DNA from: Vibrio sp. Of7-15
Lineage (GTDB): Bacteria; Pseudomonadota; Gammaproteobacteria; Enterobacterales; Vibrionaceae
NCBI RefSeq assembly: GCF_022347565.1
Contig: NZ_JAKRGH010000005.1
Span: forward strand, 124,001-188,000
Direction: 5' to 3'
Length of the DNA stretch: 64,000 nt
The position numbers and the translations under genes are program-made. The notes under the pieces are model-generated. The model made no database searches. It was not told the origin of the DNA and saw only the letters and a program-made list of their open reading frames with translations. This document shows, piece after piece, positions 36,199-44,406 of this stretch. Numbering within the stretch: the stretch's first letter is position 1; each line of letters starts with the position of its first letter.

Positions 36199-37341
36199 AT
36201 GCAGTATTGTAAAAAATGTATTATGCCAACGACTCGGCCTGAACAAGTATTTAAAGATGGTATTTGTGATGCGTGTTATTCTGCTGATGAAAAACATAAT
36301 GATATAGATTGGTCATCCAGAGAAAAAGAATTTGAGGCGCTATTAGAAAAATACAGAAGTAAAGATGGCAGTCAATACGATTGTATTATTCCAGTAAGTG
36401 GCGGAAAAGATAGTTGTTATCAGGCAATTACAATGCGTGATAAGTATGGTATGAATCCATTATGTGTCACTCATACACCTTGTGAGCTTACCGAAGTTGG
36501 CCTAAAAAACCTTAACTTTTTACGAGATCAAGGGTTCGATCTCATACAAATATCAGGAAATAGAAAGAACTATAAAGAGCTTGTCCGTATTGGTTTTTTT
36601 AAGCTTGGTGACTGCTGTTGGCCTGAGCATATTGGAATATTTACAGCGCCAGTACGTGTTGCTGTAAATTATAATATTCCTTTGCTTATTTGGGGGGAAA
36701 ACTCCCAATTTGAATACGGCGGCCCTGCGACTAAAAAAGATAATAATTATTTAGATAGAAATTGGCTTGAACAATTTCAGATGAGTGGGCATAGGCTTTC
36801 TGATGTTGTTCATGATGGGGTTGAATTAAATACAATTAAAACACTAATTTACCCTTCAGATGAAGATGTTAGGCGTGTTGGTGTAACTGGACTATTTCTA
36901 GGATACTTTGAAAAATGGGACTCTAAACGAAATGTAGATCTTTGTTGTAGTCTAGGGTGGAATAAGAACCCTGATGGACCTGTAGAGGGTGCATATAATG
37001 ATATTGAAAACCTTGATTGTAAGTATATCGGTGGTTTACATGATTATATGAAGTTTATTAAATATGGGTATGGACGCGCAACTGATCAAATTTGTATAGA
37101 AATCCGAGCTGGTCGTATGACTCGTGAAGAAGGTATTAAAGCGCTGAAAGAGTCAAGTGAAGGCCAAGTACCTATGAAGTATGTACCTGACTTTTTAGAA
37201 TATTTAGATATTTCAGAAAAAGAGTTCTTTGATAACTTAGATCGTTTTACTAACAAGATGTTGTTCGCACGAGATGAAGAAACAGGTGAGTTGATTAAAG
37301 ACTCGAAAGGTAATTTGGTTAGGAAATTCTTCCCAGAGTAA
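36199..37341 (+). CDS. pseA: N-acetyl sugar amidotransferase, PseA/WbpG type
   Basis: ATP-dependent amidotransferase that converts an N-acetyl to an acetamidino group; PseA makes Pse5Ac7Am in Campylobacter, while WbpG acts on Pseudomonas O-antigen sugars. 380 residues: cysteines 4, 7, 23 and 26 form a zinc-finger-like site (CKKCIMP...CDACYSA), and SGGKDS at 67-72 is the PP-loop ATP site. Context decides the sugar: it follows complete pse genes and is followed by HisH/HisF-like ammonia suppliers, so an amidino-pseudaminic acid is the likely product. The symbol pseA is by context; the enzyme could also act on the UDP-sugar. Confidence 0.85.
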   Translation: MQYCKKCIMPTTRPEQVFKDGICDACYSADEKHNDIDWSSREKEFEALLEKYRSKDGSQYDCIIPVSGGKDSCYQAITMRDKYGMNPLCVTHTPCELTEVGLKNLNFLRDQGFDLIQISGNRKNYKELVRIGFFKLGDCCWPEHIGIFTAPVRVAVNYNIPLLIWGENSQFEYGGPATKKDNNYLDRNWLEQFQMSGHRLSDVVHDGVELNTIKTLIYPSDEDVRRVGVTGLFLGYFEKWDSKRNVDLCCSLGWNKNPDGPVEGAYNDIENLDCKYIGGLHDYMKFIKYGYGRATDQICIEIRAGRMTREEGIKALKESSEGQVPMKYVPDFLEYLDISEKEFFDNLDRFTNKMLFARDEETGELIKDSKGNLVRKFFPE

Positions 37342-37348
37342 ATTAGGT

Positions 37349-37963
37349 ATGCTGAAAGTTATTGATTTAAAAGTTGGAAATATAGGTAGCATAACTAAAG
37401 CTATTTCTCATTTAGGCTTTGATTATGAGTTAGTTACAGAGCCTGAACAACTTTTGGGAGCGAGTAAAATCATTTTACCTGGAGTTGGTGGTTTCTCTGC
37501 TGCGTCAGAAAGAATTTTTAACTCTGGTTTTGCTGATGCTTTAAATAAATATGTTGTTGAAGATGAAATTCCCATATTAGGAATCTGCGTTGGTATGCAA
37601 TTATTAGCGAAGTCAGGTGATGAAGGATATCTTTCTCCAGGACTAGGTTATATTGATGCTGTGGTAAAAAAAATAGACAGTATGAATAATACCCTCATTG
37701 TTCCCCATATGGGTTGGAATGATGTTGATTTTGGAACTTTACGTCTATTTAATGATATCGAAGAAAATAGTTGCTTTTATTTTGTGCATAGTTATTCAAT
37801 GAGAATTAATGATACACAAGATGTTAATGTAGCTTATACAGATTATGGTGAAAATATAGTTGCGTATGTGAACAAAAAGAATGTGCATGGTACTCAATTT
37901 CACCCTGAAAAAAGTCAGTCTGTAGGGCTGAAGTTTATACGGAATTTTATCGAATTATGTTAA
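37349..37963 (+). CDS. hisH: HisH-like glutamine amidotransferase (HisH2)
   Basis: Class I glutaminase subunit that releases ammonia from glutamine; 204 residues. The catalytic triad is visible: Cys80 in GICVGMQLL, and His185 with Glu187 in HGTQFHPEKS. In the his operon HisH feeds HisF, but here there are no histidine genes around: it is flanked by the PseA-like amidotransferase and a HisF-like partner, the WbpG/HisH2/HisF2 arrangement. It therefore most likely supplies ammonia for amidine formation. It overlaps hisF by 7 bases (37957-37963). Confidence 0.9.
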   Translation: MLKVIDLKVGNIGSITKAISHLGFDYELVTEPEQLLGASKIILPGVGGFSAASERIFNSGFADALNKYVVEDEIPILGICVGMQLLAKSGDEGYLSPGLGYIDAVVKKIDSMNNTLIVPHMGWNDVDFGTLRLFNDIEENSCFYFVHSYSMRINDTQDVNVAYTDYGENIVAYVNKKNVHGTQFHPEKSQSVGLKFIRNFIELC

Positions 37964-38703
37964 GAAAACGCATAATCCCTATGGTATTATTAGATGGTTT
38001 TTCGGTCCTTAAAACCATAAATTTCGAACAACGACGTAATCTTGGAAGCCCTATTACGGTTGCAAGAACATATAATACGAGAAATGTTGATGAATTAATT
38101 CTTTTAGATATTGATGCATCGAAGCAAGGTCGAGCGATAGATAAATTTACTATCGCTGAAATTGCACAAGATTGCTTTATGCCGCTAACTGTTGGTGGTG
38201 GCATAAAAACAATTGAAGATATTCAAGGGCTTTTAGTTAAAGGAGCGGATAAGGTAGCTATTAATTCTTATGCTATAGATAACCCAGACTTTATTAAAGA
38301 ATCTTCAGCCATATTTGGGTCACAATGTATCACTATATCTATTGATGTTGTAGAACAGGATGGTGACTTTTTAATATATAGTCGTGGAGAAATAATTCAC
38401 GACTTAAGTTTATCTAATTGGATGCAGACTGTAGAAAGTTTAGGTGCAGGGGAATTAATAATTAATAATGTTAGCAGAGATGGAATGATGCAAGGGGGAA
38501 GTGTTGCTCTTGCTGAATACATTTCAGATATCGTATCAATTCCTGTAATATATGCTGGTGGTATAAGCTCACCTTCAGATGCAGCTCTTATTGCAGAAAC
38601 TAAAGTTTCAGGAGTTGGGGTAGCTAGTATTTTTCACTTTACTGATTACACGCCTCAAGATTGCAACAAAGCGCTTAGAAAAAACAATATTCCAGTTAGA
38701 TAA
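37957..38703 (+). CDS. hisF: HisF-like cyclase subunit, probably an ammonia channel (HisF2)
   Basis: A 248-residue (beta/alpha)8 barrel of the HisF family. Aligned without gaps from the N-terminus to the well-studied Thermotoga HisF, the catalytic Asp11 position is Leu11 (MLRKRIIPMVLLDGFSVLK), whereas the second catalytic Asp, Asp130 (TISIDVV), is kept, as is Lys19. Loss of Asp11 argues against imidazole-glycerol-phosphate synthesis and for a role as ammonia-channelling partner between HisH and the PseA-like enzyme. It overlaps hisH by 7 bases and is the last gene of the nonulosonic acid operon. Confidence 0.88.
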   Translation: MLRKRIIPMVLLDGFSVLKTINFEQRRNLGSPITVARTYNTRNVDELILLDIDASKQGRAIDKFTIAEIAQDCFMPLTVGGGIKTIEDIQGLLVKGADKVAINSYAIDNPDFIKESSAIFGSQCITISIDVVEQDGDFLIYSRGEIIHDLSLSNWMQTVESLGAGELIINNVSRDGMMQGGSVALAEYISDIVSIPVIYAGGISSPSDAALIAETKVSGVGVASIFHFTDYTPQDCNKALRKNNIPVR

Positions 38704-38720
38704 TACGGACTTTATAAAAT

Positions 38721-38820
38721 AACCACATATATCTTATGTGGTTATTTTATTACCATGCAAGGAAGGGAATAACCGTATATATTTTATGCGGTTATTCTAT
38801 TACTATACAAGGAAGGGAAT
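38721..38820 (+). repeat. tandem 50-bp duplication containing two hairpins and a Shine-Dalgarno
   Basis: Copies at 38721-38770 and 38771-38820 are the same length and differ at 7 of 50 positions. Each has a 9-base stem (AACCACATA / TATGTGGTT; AACCGTATA / TATGCGGTT) followed by TTATTTTATT-like sequence, then CAAGGAAGGGAAT. The A-U to G-C change in the second stem is compensated on both sides, and a second change leaves a G-U pair. The last GGAAGGG serves as ribosome site for the acyltransferase gene that starts at 38824. Confidence 0.85.
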
Positions 38821-38823
38821 AGG

Positions 38824-39807
38824 ATGAGGGTAGAAAAAGTTGATATAGCAAAAGGAATTGGGATTATATGTATAATAATATCGCATTGTTTTATATCTGG
38901 TACGCCTCTACATAAATGGTTATATTCATTTCATATCCCACTATTTTTCTATATGTCAGGCTTGTTCTATAAAGAAAGAAGCACAAACGAATTAATTAAA
39001 ACTAGATTTAATACATTAATTAAGCCATATTTTTTCTTCGCAATTACGTCTTTATCTTTATATTTTTTCATTGGTTATTTTAGTCATTCAATAAATATTA
39101 CAACAGATGACTCAATCAATAAATGGGTTGGGATTTTTTACGCAAATGGTTATGATAAGTGGATGTTTAATATAACTTTATGGTTCTTACCTTGCTTGTT
39201 TTTTTTAGAAAATATTTATAATCTGATATATAGGAAAACACCTAGAAGATATGTAGAGCTTATAATAGTAATAGTTGTTCTAATTGGTTATCAGATGAGC
39301 TTCTACCCGTATATATACCTCCCTATTAGTGCTGATGTCGCGTTTGTAGCATTATTATTTTATCATATGGGAAATGTGACAAAAAAACATACTTTAAGTG
39401 ATAATTCATTTGGGCTTATATCATTTTTGGTCTTTCTTGGAATATCATTATTCTTAATCGAATATTCAGAGCTAGTGAATATGTCTCATAGAGAGTATGG
39501 GAACTTGCTCATGCTATACATCCAAGGCGTTATTGGTGTGTGTATGGTAATATCATTATCAAACTTTATCAAAAAATCTTCTGTGCTATCATTTTTTGGC
39601 CAGAATTCCTTAATTATTTTAGGTACCCATACTATTATAATTTCATTATTCATGGGGCTACTACCAAAGATTGGTATTAACTATTCAAGTGAAATTGGAA
39701 AAACTATACAATCTTTTATCCTTTGTATTACTGTTTTACCTATTGTGATTTTTATATTGAATTATAAGTTTAGTTTCTTCCTCGGAAAGGAAAAGAAAAT
39801 TAACTAA
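38824..39807 (+). CDS. acyltransferase family 3 membrane protein (O-acetylase)
   Basis: A 327-residue integral membrane O-acyltransferase of the acyltransferase-3 family (OafA/fucose-4-O-acetylase type). The N-terminal motif DIAKGIGIICIIISHCF carries the conserved His, followed by FHIPLFFYMSGLFY and about ten hydrophobic segments to the end. It probably O-acetylates a sugar of the repeat unit. Strikingly AT-rich. Translation starts 4 bases after the duplicated leader, with AAGGAAGGG as ribosome site. The acyl group and target sugar are unknown. Confidence 0.88.
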   Translation: MRVEKVDIAKGIGIICIIISHCFISGTPLHKWLYSFHIPLFFYMSGLFYKERSTNELIKTRFNTLIKPYFFFAITSLSLYFFIGYFSHSINITTDDSINKWVGIFYANGYDKWMFNITLWFLPCLFFLENIYNLIYRKTPRRYVELIIVIVVLIGYQMSFYPYIYLPISADVAFVALLFYHMGNVTKKHTLSDNSFGLISFLVFLGISLFLIEYSELVNMSHREYGNLLMLYIQGVIGVCMVISLSNFIKKSSVLSFFGQNSLIILGTHTIIISLFMGLLPKIGINYSSEIGKTIQSFILCITVLPIVIFILNYKFSFFLGKEKKIN

Positions 39808-39864
39808 GAATATACTTTACAATAAAATTTTGTTATACGATATAATATAAATCAGGTGTGTTTA

Positions 39865-40500
39865 ATGATAAAAAGAATAATACATAAAGTTATATTTAAT
39901 ATAAAATGCTTATTTAGCAATAAATTCAATGAATACCACTATTTTAAGTTTGATATTAATAAGCCACTACCAAAGGGGGCTTATCGTGTGATGAATAATT
40001 GCTGTGATATATTGTCAAAACTTGATTTAAAATACCGGCTAACGGATGGTACTGTGCTTGGCCTATATAGAGAGGGGGCTTTTATTGCTCATGATAATGA
40101 TATCGATGTTGATGTTTTTGATGTTAATGAAAAAGAAATAAATAAAATAAAAAATGAATTCAAAAAAAATGGTTATTCTATTGGAAGAATTGCTACTAAT
40201 TTTGGATTAACACAACAAGTTGTTTTTTATAATGACGAAAATATTATATTTGATATATTGTTCTGGTATAAAAATGGGAAAAAGTATGAAAATTTTTCAG
40301 AGCAGGGTTTTTTAAGAGCACAAGATGAAAAATATTTTAATGATTTGAGTATTTTTAATTATGATAATCATGATTACTTTATTCCAGGCCATATAGAAGA
40401 ATGGTTAGTAGTTAGGTATGGACCTGACTGGAAAACACCTAAAACATATAAAGGTGATTGGAAAGATGATTGCTTTGATTTGGAAAAAATAAATGAATAA
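39865..40500 (+). CDS. LicD/fukutin-family phosphotransferase
   Basis: A 211-residue protein of the LicD/FKTN family, whose known members transfer phosphocholine or similar groups from a CDP-activated donor to sugars. The defining stretch is present: YRLTDGTVLGLYREGAFIAHDNDIDVDVF at 57-85, with DG at 61-62 and DNDID at 77-81. The ATG at 39865 has AGGTG 6 bases upstream; an in-frame GTG at 39856 is less likely. Its stop overlaps the next gene (40493-40500), so it is coupled to an aminotransferase and a LicC-like enzyme. The transferred group is probably not choline, since no choline uptake gene is nearby. Confidence 0.82.
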   Translation: MIKRIIHKVIFNIKCLFSNKFNEYHYFKFDINKPLPKGAYRVMNNCCDILSKLDLKYRLTDGTVLGLYREGAFIAHDNDIDVDVFDVNEKEINKIKNEFKKNGYSIGRIATNFGLTQQVVFYNDENIIFDILFWYKNGKKYENFSEQGFLRAQDEKYFNDLSIFNYDNHDYFIPGHIEEWLVVRYGPDWKTPKTYKGDWKDDCFDLEKINE

Positions 40501-41572
40501 GAAGTTTTATAACTTTACCCCTGGGCCTGTACCTATGGAAGATTCCGTTATAAATGTACTGAATCAAGAGCTTCCATATTTTAGAACTAAGGATTTTTCA
40601 GAACTCACGTTAAAATGCAAGCAGTCTATGCTATCAATGTTTAATGCTGGAGCTAACTCAGATATTATCTTTCTTAGTGCTACTGGTACAGCAGCAATGG
40701 AAGCCTCTATACTTAATTTAGTAAAGGGAGATCACCAAAATTTAGTTATAAATGGTGGCGGCTTTTCGCAAAGATTCATTGACATATTAAATAGGCATGA
40801 AAAAAACACCCAAAGTGTTAATCTTGTTTCTGGGGATGCTAGTTTACCTAAAGGCCTGAATTTTGAGGGTATTGATAATGTAATTGTCAACGGGCACGAA
40901 ACGACAACTGGTGTCTTATATAACTTAGAAGAAATAGGATCTCTTTGTAAGAAGAGTCAATGTAGTTTTATTGTTGATGCTATAAGTATGGCTATTACTG
41001 ATGAGATTGATATTAGTCGTGATAATATTGATTGTTTGATTGTAAGTTCTCATAAAGCATTTGGTCTACATCCGGGTATGTCTTTTATTATTTTAAGTGA
41101 AAAAATGATAAAACGCATCAATATAAATAATAAAGTTCCGCTATATTTTGATTTTTCATTATATCTAAATGATATGAAAAGAGGGCAGATGCCATTCACA
41201 CCATCAATTAATGTCATGTTGCAATTGGATGCATTTTTTGATTCTTGGTCTAAAAATGGAAATGTCTATTATATAAAAAGAGCTAAAGAATTAGCTTTAT
41301 ATTTCCGTGAGCAACTGGTGAGTAAAAATCTTCCATTTAGCGAATATTCCAACAGTATGCCGAATGCGATGACTTCCGTTGCTGTTGGGAATGGGCTAAA
41401 TGCACGTGATATTGTTGATAGGCTCAATGAGAAAAACATATTTGTAGCGCCCTCTGGAGGGGAATTAGAAAGCAAGATTTTCAGGGTTTCTCATATGGGA
41501 AATCAAACTAAAAAAGATATAGATATTTTAGTTAGAGAACTCGAAAGCATTACTAAAGGTATGGAAATATGA
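40493..41572 (+). CDS. class V aminotransferase (PhnW/AEP-transaminase-like)
   Basis: PLP-dependent fold-type I enzyme of 359 residues. The opening YNFTPGPVPMEDSV is the class V hallmark; SATGTAAMEASI binds the PLP phosphate region, NGHETTTGVLYNLEEIG and DAIS (Asp162) contact PLP, and the likely Schiff-base lysine is Lys188 in SSHKAFGLHPG. Closest recognisable types are 2-aminoethylphosphonate:pyruvate (PhnW) and alanine-glyoxylate transaminases. Set between LicD and LicC-like genes with overlapping ends, it probably makes or recycles an amino-alcohol phosphate or aminoethylphosphonate. No PepM or phosphonopyruvate decarboxylase gene is in this window, so the substrate is open. Confidence 0.82.
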   Translation: MNKKFYNFTPGPVPMEDSVINVLNQELPYFRTKDFSELTLKCKQSMLSMFNAGANSDIIFLSATGTAAMEASILNLVKGDHQNLVINGGGFSQRFIDILNRHEKNTQSVNLVSGDASLPKGLNFEGIDNVIVNGHETTTGVLYNLEEIGSLCKKSQCSFIVDAISMAITDEIDISRDNIDCLIVSSHKAFGLHPGMSFIILSEKMIKRININNKVPLYFDFSLYLNDMKRGQMPFTPSINVMLQLDAFFDSWSKNGNVYYIKRAKELALYFREQLVSKNLPFSEYSNSMPNAMTSVAVGNGLNARDIVDRLNEKNIFVAPSGGELESKIFRVSHMGNQTKKDIDILVRELESITKGMEI

Positions 41573-42294
41573 AAGCAATATTAATGGCAGCTGGGGTTGG
41601 TAGTCGTATATCAAGACATATTGATGGAAAACCGAAATGCTTACTTGAAGTTAATGGGCAAACTCTTATTGAAAGAACATGTCAGCTATTAAGGAAGTTT
41701 GGCGTTGAGGATATTTCTGTAGTAGTTGGCTATAAGTCGGAACTGATAATTGATCAGTTAGATGAAAATATTAAGTTTTATAAAAACCCATTTTATAGAG
41801 TTACTAATTCTATTGCTTCTCTTTGGTTTGCTAGGAAAGAATTAGACACTAAAGTTGATGTTATTATTTTAAATGCAGATTTATTTTTTGAAGAAAAAGC
41901 ATTGTCGAGATTAATTGACAACAAGAATAAATCTAATAACAGCATATTATTAGCAGATAGCAGTCGAATCATCGATGCAGATTACCGTTTTAACTATGAA
42001 GGTAATCATCTTTTAAAATACGGAAAAGATTTATCAATAGAAGAGACGACAGGAGAGTATGTTGGAGTCGGGCTTTTAAGTGGTAGTATGATAAACTCAT
42101 TCAAGGAAAGCTTAATAGATTTAGTTGAATTGAAAGAAGAAAATGACTTATGGTGGGAGAATGTTATATACAATAATGTTCCCAACGAAAATCTTATTTA
42201 TATTGAGGATATAAAGGGAATATTTTGGGCTGAGATGGACTATATTGAAGATTATGAAAGAACTCTTCAGTATGTTAAAGAGCATAACACCTAA
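41569..42294 (+). CDS. LicC-like cytidylyltransferase
   Basis: A 241-residue nucleotidyltransferase of the phosphocholine cytidylyltransferase (LicC/PntC) type. The GxGxR loop is AGVGSR at 8-13 with the trailing KPKCLL; the LicC hallmark NPFYRVTNSIASLWFARK lies at 73-90, and NADLFF at 102-107 is the metal site. The C-terminal WAEMDYIEDYERT matches the acidic tail motif of LicC. Such enzymes form CDP-choline or CMP-2-aminoethylphosphonate. The start overlaps the aminotransferase stop by 4 bases, making a coupled three-gene cassette with LicD. Confidence 0.85.
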   Translation: MKAILMAAGVGSRISRHIDGKPKCLLEVNGQTLIERTCQLLRKFGVEDISVVVGYKSELIIDQLDENIKFYKNPFYRVTNSIASLWFARKELDTKVDVIILNADLFFEEKALSRLIDNKNKSNNSILLADSSRIIDADYRFNYEGNHLLKYGKDLSIEETTGEYVGVGLLSGSMINSFKESLIDLVELKEENDLWWENVIYNNVPNENLIYIEDIKGIFWAEMDYIEDYERTLQYVKEHNT

Positions 42295-42627
42295 GGAGTG
42301 TTGTTAGCAATTAATAATAGTATGCTCTTATTAATACAGCCTTTGACTTAAGCATTAAAAGGTTAATTTACTAAGCTATAAAATATTATAGTATAAATTT
42401 AATCATTTTTTATTTTGATAAATCATAAATTATATATCATCATGAAAGGAATCTATCACTTTCATGATGAATTTTCAATTTTTATGGTTATAAAAGTATT
42501 TTAGCTCCATTAAATTTAAAGAAATGCCTTTATCTTAATTCTTTATTTATATAAGAATAAATTTTAAAAGAGATATAAACTCCCCAAAATAAATAAAAAT
42601 TAAATTTTTATTTAAAAGGATCTACTA
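42295..42627 (+). other. AT-rich intergenic stretch of 333 bases
   Basis: Extremely AT-rich, with no open reading frame that has a ribosome site. Its one clear element is the 12-bp hairpin at 42437-42470. The rest may hold a promoter for the flippase-polymerase block, but in sequence this poor in G and C many -10-like words occur by chance and I do not pick one. Confidence 0.6.
42437..42486 (+). terminator. 12-bp hairpin with T-rich tail, probable terminator
   Basis: TCATCATGAAAG / CTTTCATGATGA (42437-42448 with 42459-42470) is perfect, with a 10-base loop, followed by ATTTTCAATTTTT. It lies 142 bases after the LicC-like gene and before the ABC flippase, dividing the locus. Confidence 0.7.
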
Positions 42628-44406
42628 GTGTTAGAAATAGTAAAAAATGTTTTTTCAATTCTATTGATTAATAAAAAAAGAGAATTTGTATCTCTTGTAG
42701 TATTAATGTTTATTCTTTCGATGCTCGAATTGATAGGCTTAGGGATATTGATTCCTGTAATAAATGCTCTATCTGAACCAAGTGAGTTTAATAATAATAA
42801 GTACATTGTTATCATTAATGAGTTATTAAACTTAAAGGGGGAATATAGTGCTATATTTCTTATGCTTATTGGCCTAGTGACATTTTATATAATTAAAGCA
42901 GTATCAACACTACTAATTATATTTAAGCAGCAGATTTTTGTTAATGAAATGTTTAAGGATTTGTCAGTAGATATATTGTCACATAGCATGTCTTTAAAGT
43001 TTTCGGAATTTAAAAATAAAGATACTTCAAATTATTTGAAAGATATTGTAAGCAGCAGTGCTTATTTATCTCTATGTACATTTAATATCTTACAGCTTTT
43101 CACAGAAACCTTTGTTTTAATTTCTATTATTGTATTTCTTTCATTTTATATTGGTATTGTCAATGTTACATATTTAATATTCTCTATTTTAATTATTGGT
43201 TGGTTATTTAAATCAGTTACAAAAAATATATCTCTTTATGGGCAGCAACGAGATGATGTCATGCATGATATTACCAAGTCTGCTACAGAAGCTCTCAATG
43301 GTTACCGAGAAATTCGTAATAATGATGTATTGAAAAATGTAATTGATGAGTATGAAAAAAAAGCAAATCCATACGTAAATATATACGCAAAGTTTGGTAC
43401 TATTATATATGTCCCTAAAGTTGTTTTAGAATCTATCACGGCACTAGGAATTATATTGTATCTTTTTTATGTCTTTTTTATGGATATTCCTATTGCCTCA
43501 GTCATGCAGAACTTAATCATCTTTGCTTTTGTAGGTTTGAGAACTATTCCTTGTCTTACAAAATTACTCGGGGCATTAGCTCAGATAAGATATTTTGGCA
43601 GTGAGTCAGAAAAATTTAAGAAATTATTTTTGGATATAGGTGATAAATATGAATATGAAAGCACTGTAAATGACTTTAAAAAAGAAATCGAATTTAGAGG
43701 TATATCATACAAATATCCGGGTAATGATATTAATACTTTGAATGACTTAAGTTTTAAAATTGAAAAGAATAAAAAATATGGATTTGTTGGTCAGTCGGGA
43801 AGTGGTAAAAGTACTTTATTTGATCTTATTCTAGGTTTAACATCCCCTTCTAGTGGAGTAATCACTATTGATCAGAATGAATTTAAAACTTTAGAAAATG
43901 TCAATGTTACTAAGTTAGTTGGTGTGGTTTCACAAGATTTCTTTATACTTGATGGAAGTTTTAAAAGTAATATTTTATTTTTTAGTGAAAATGAAAATAA
44001 AGAACTATTAAAGGAAGCTATTGAGGGTGCACAATTAAAAGAACTTATTACTGGTAATGGGAATCCTATGGTTGGTGAAAATGGGAGTAACTTGTCTGGT
44101 GGTCAAAAACAAAGATTGGCAATTGCTAGGAGTTTATACGCGAATAAGAATATTCTATTGTTAGATGAAGCTACTAGTGCACTTGATAATAATACAGAGC
44201 GTCAGTTTATAAAATACCTTAATGATAAACAGGATCACACCGTTCTGACAATTGCACATAGACTCACGACAGTGAAAGATTGCGATAAAATATTTGTATT
44301 TAAAAATGGCTCAATTGTAGATTCTGGTGACTTTGATGAGCTTTCAAAAACATCTGTTGAATTTAAAAAACTTCTAAATAGTGGAGATGTAATTAATGAT
44401 GAGTAA
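42628..44406 (+). CDS. PglK-type ABC transporter (oligosaccharide flippase)
   Basis: A 592-residue half-transporter with the permease fused to the ATPase, like Campylobacter PglK, which flips undecaprenyl-diphosphate oligosaccharide. About five to six membrane segments fill residues 15-300. The ATPase has Walker A GQSGSGKST near 388, the LSGGQ signature near 489, Walker B ILLLDEATSALD near 509 and the H-loop AHRL. The start is GTG at 42628, with AAAAGGA 7 bases upstream. No Wzx-like flippase was found in the locus, so this is the best candidate for moving the O-unit or its nonulosonic acid-bearing form. Confidence 0.85.
   Translation: MLEIVKNVFSILLINKKREFVSLVVLMFILSMLELIGLGILIPVINALSEPSEFNNNKYIVIINELLNLKGEYSAIFLMLIGLVTFYIIKAVSTLLIIFKQQIFVNEMFKDLSVDILSHSMSLKFSEFKNKDTSNYLKDIVSSSAYLSLCTFNILQLFTETFVLISIIVFLSFYIGIVNVTYLIFSILIIGWLFKSVTKNISLYGQQRDDVMHDITKSATEALNGYREIRNNDVLKNVIDEYEKKANPYVNIYAKFGTIIYVPKVVLESITALGIILYLFYVFFMDIPIASVMQNLIIFAFVGLRTIPCLTKLLGALAQIRYFGSESEKFKKLFLDIGDKYEYESTVNDFKKEIEFRGISYKYPGNDINTLNDLSFKIEKNKKYGFVGQSGSGKSTLFDLILGLTSPSSGVITIDQNEFKTLENVNVTKLVGVVSQDFFILDGSFKSNILFFSENENKELLKEAIEGAQLKELITGNGNPMVGENGSNLSGGQKQRLAIARSLYANKNILLLDEATSALDNNTERQFIKYLNDKQDHTVLTIAHRLTTVKDCDKIFVFKNGSIVDSGDFDELSKTSVEFKKLLNSGDVINDE

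Noticed and set aside
37349-38703. Histidine biosynthesis (hisH, hisF) as the role of these genes
   Set aside because: No other his genes nearby, the HisF-like catalytic Asp11 is replaced, and the pair follows a PP-loop amidotransferase in a glycan locus.
38721-38820. CRISPR-like repeat
   Set aside because: Only two copies, directly adjacent without spacers and with internal hairpins; no cas genes.
39816-39846. Promoter for the LicD cassette (TTTACA and TATAAT)
   Set aside because: Spacing is 19 bases and it would leave a leader of only about 12 bases; such matches are common in AT-rich sequence.
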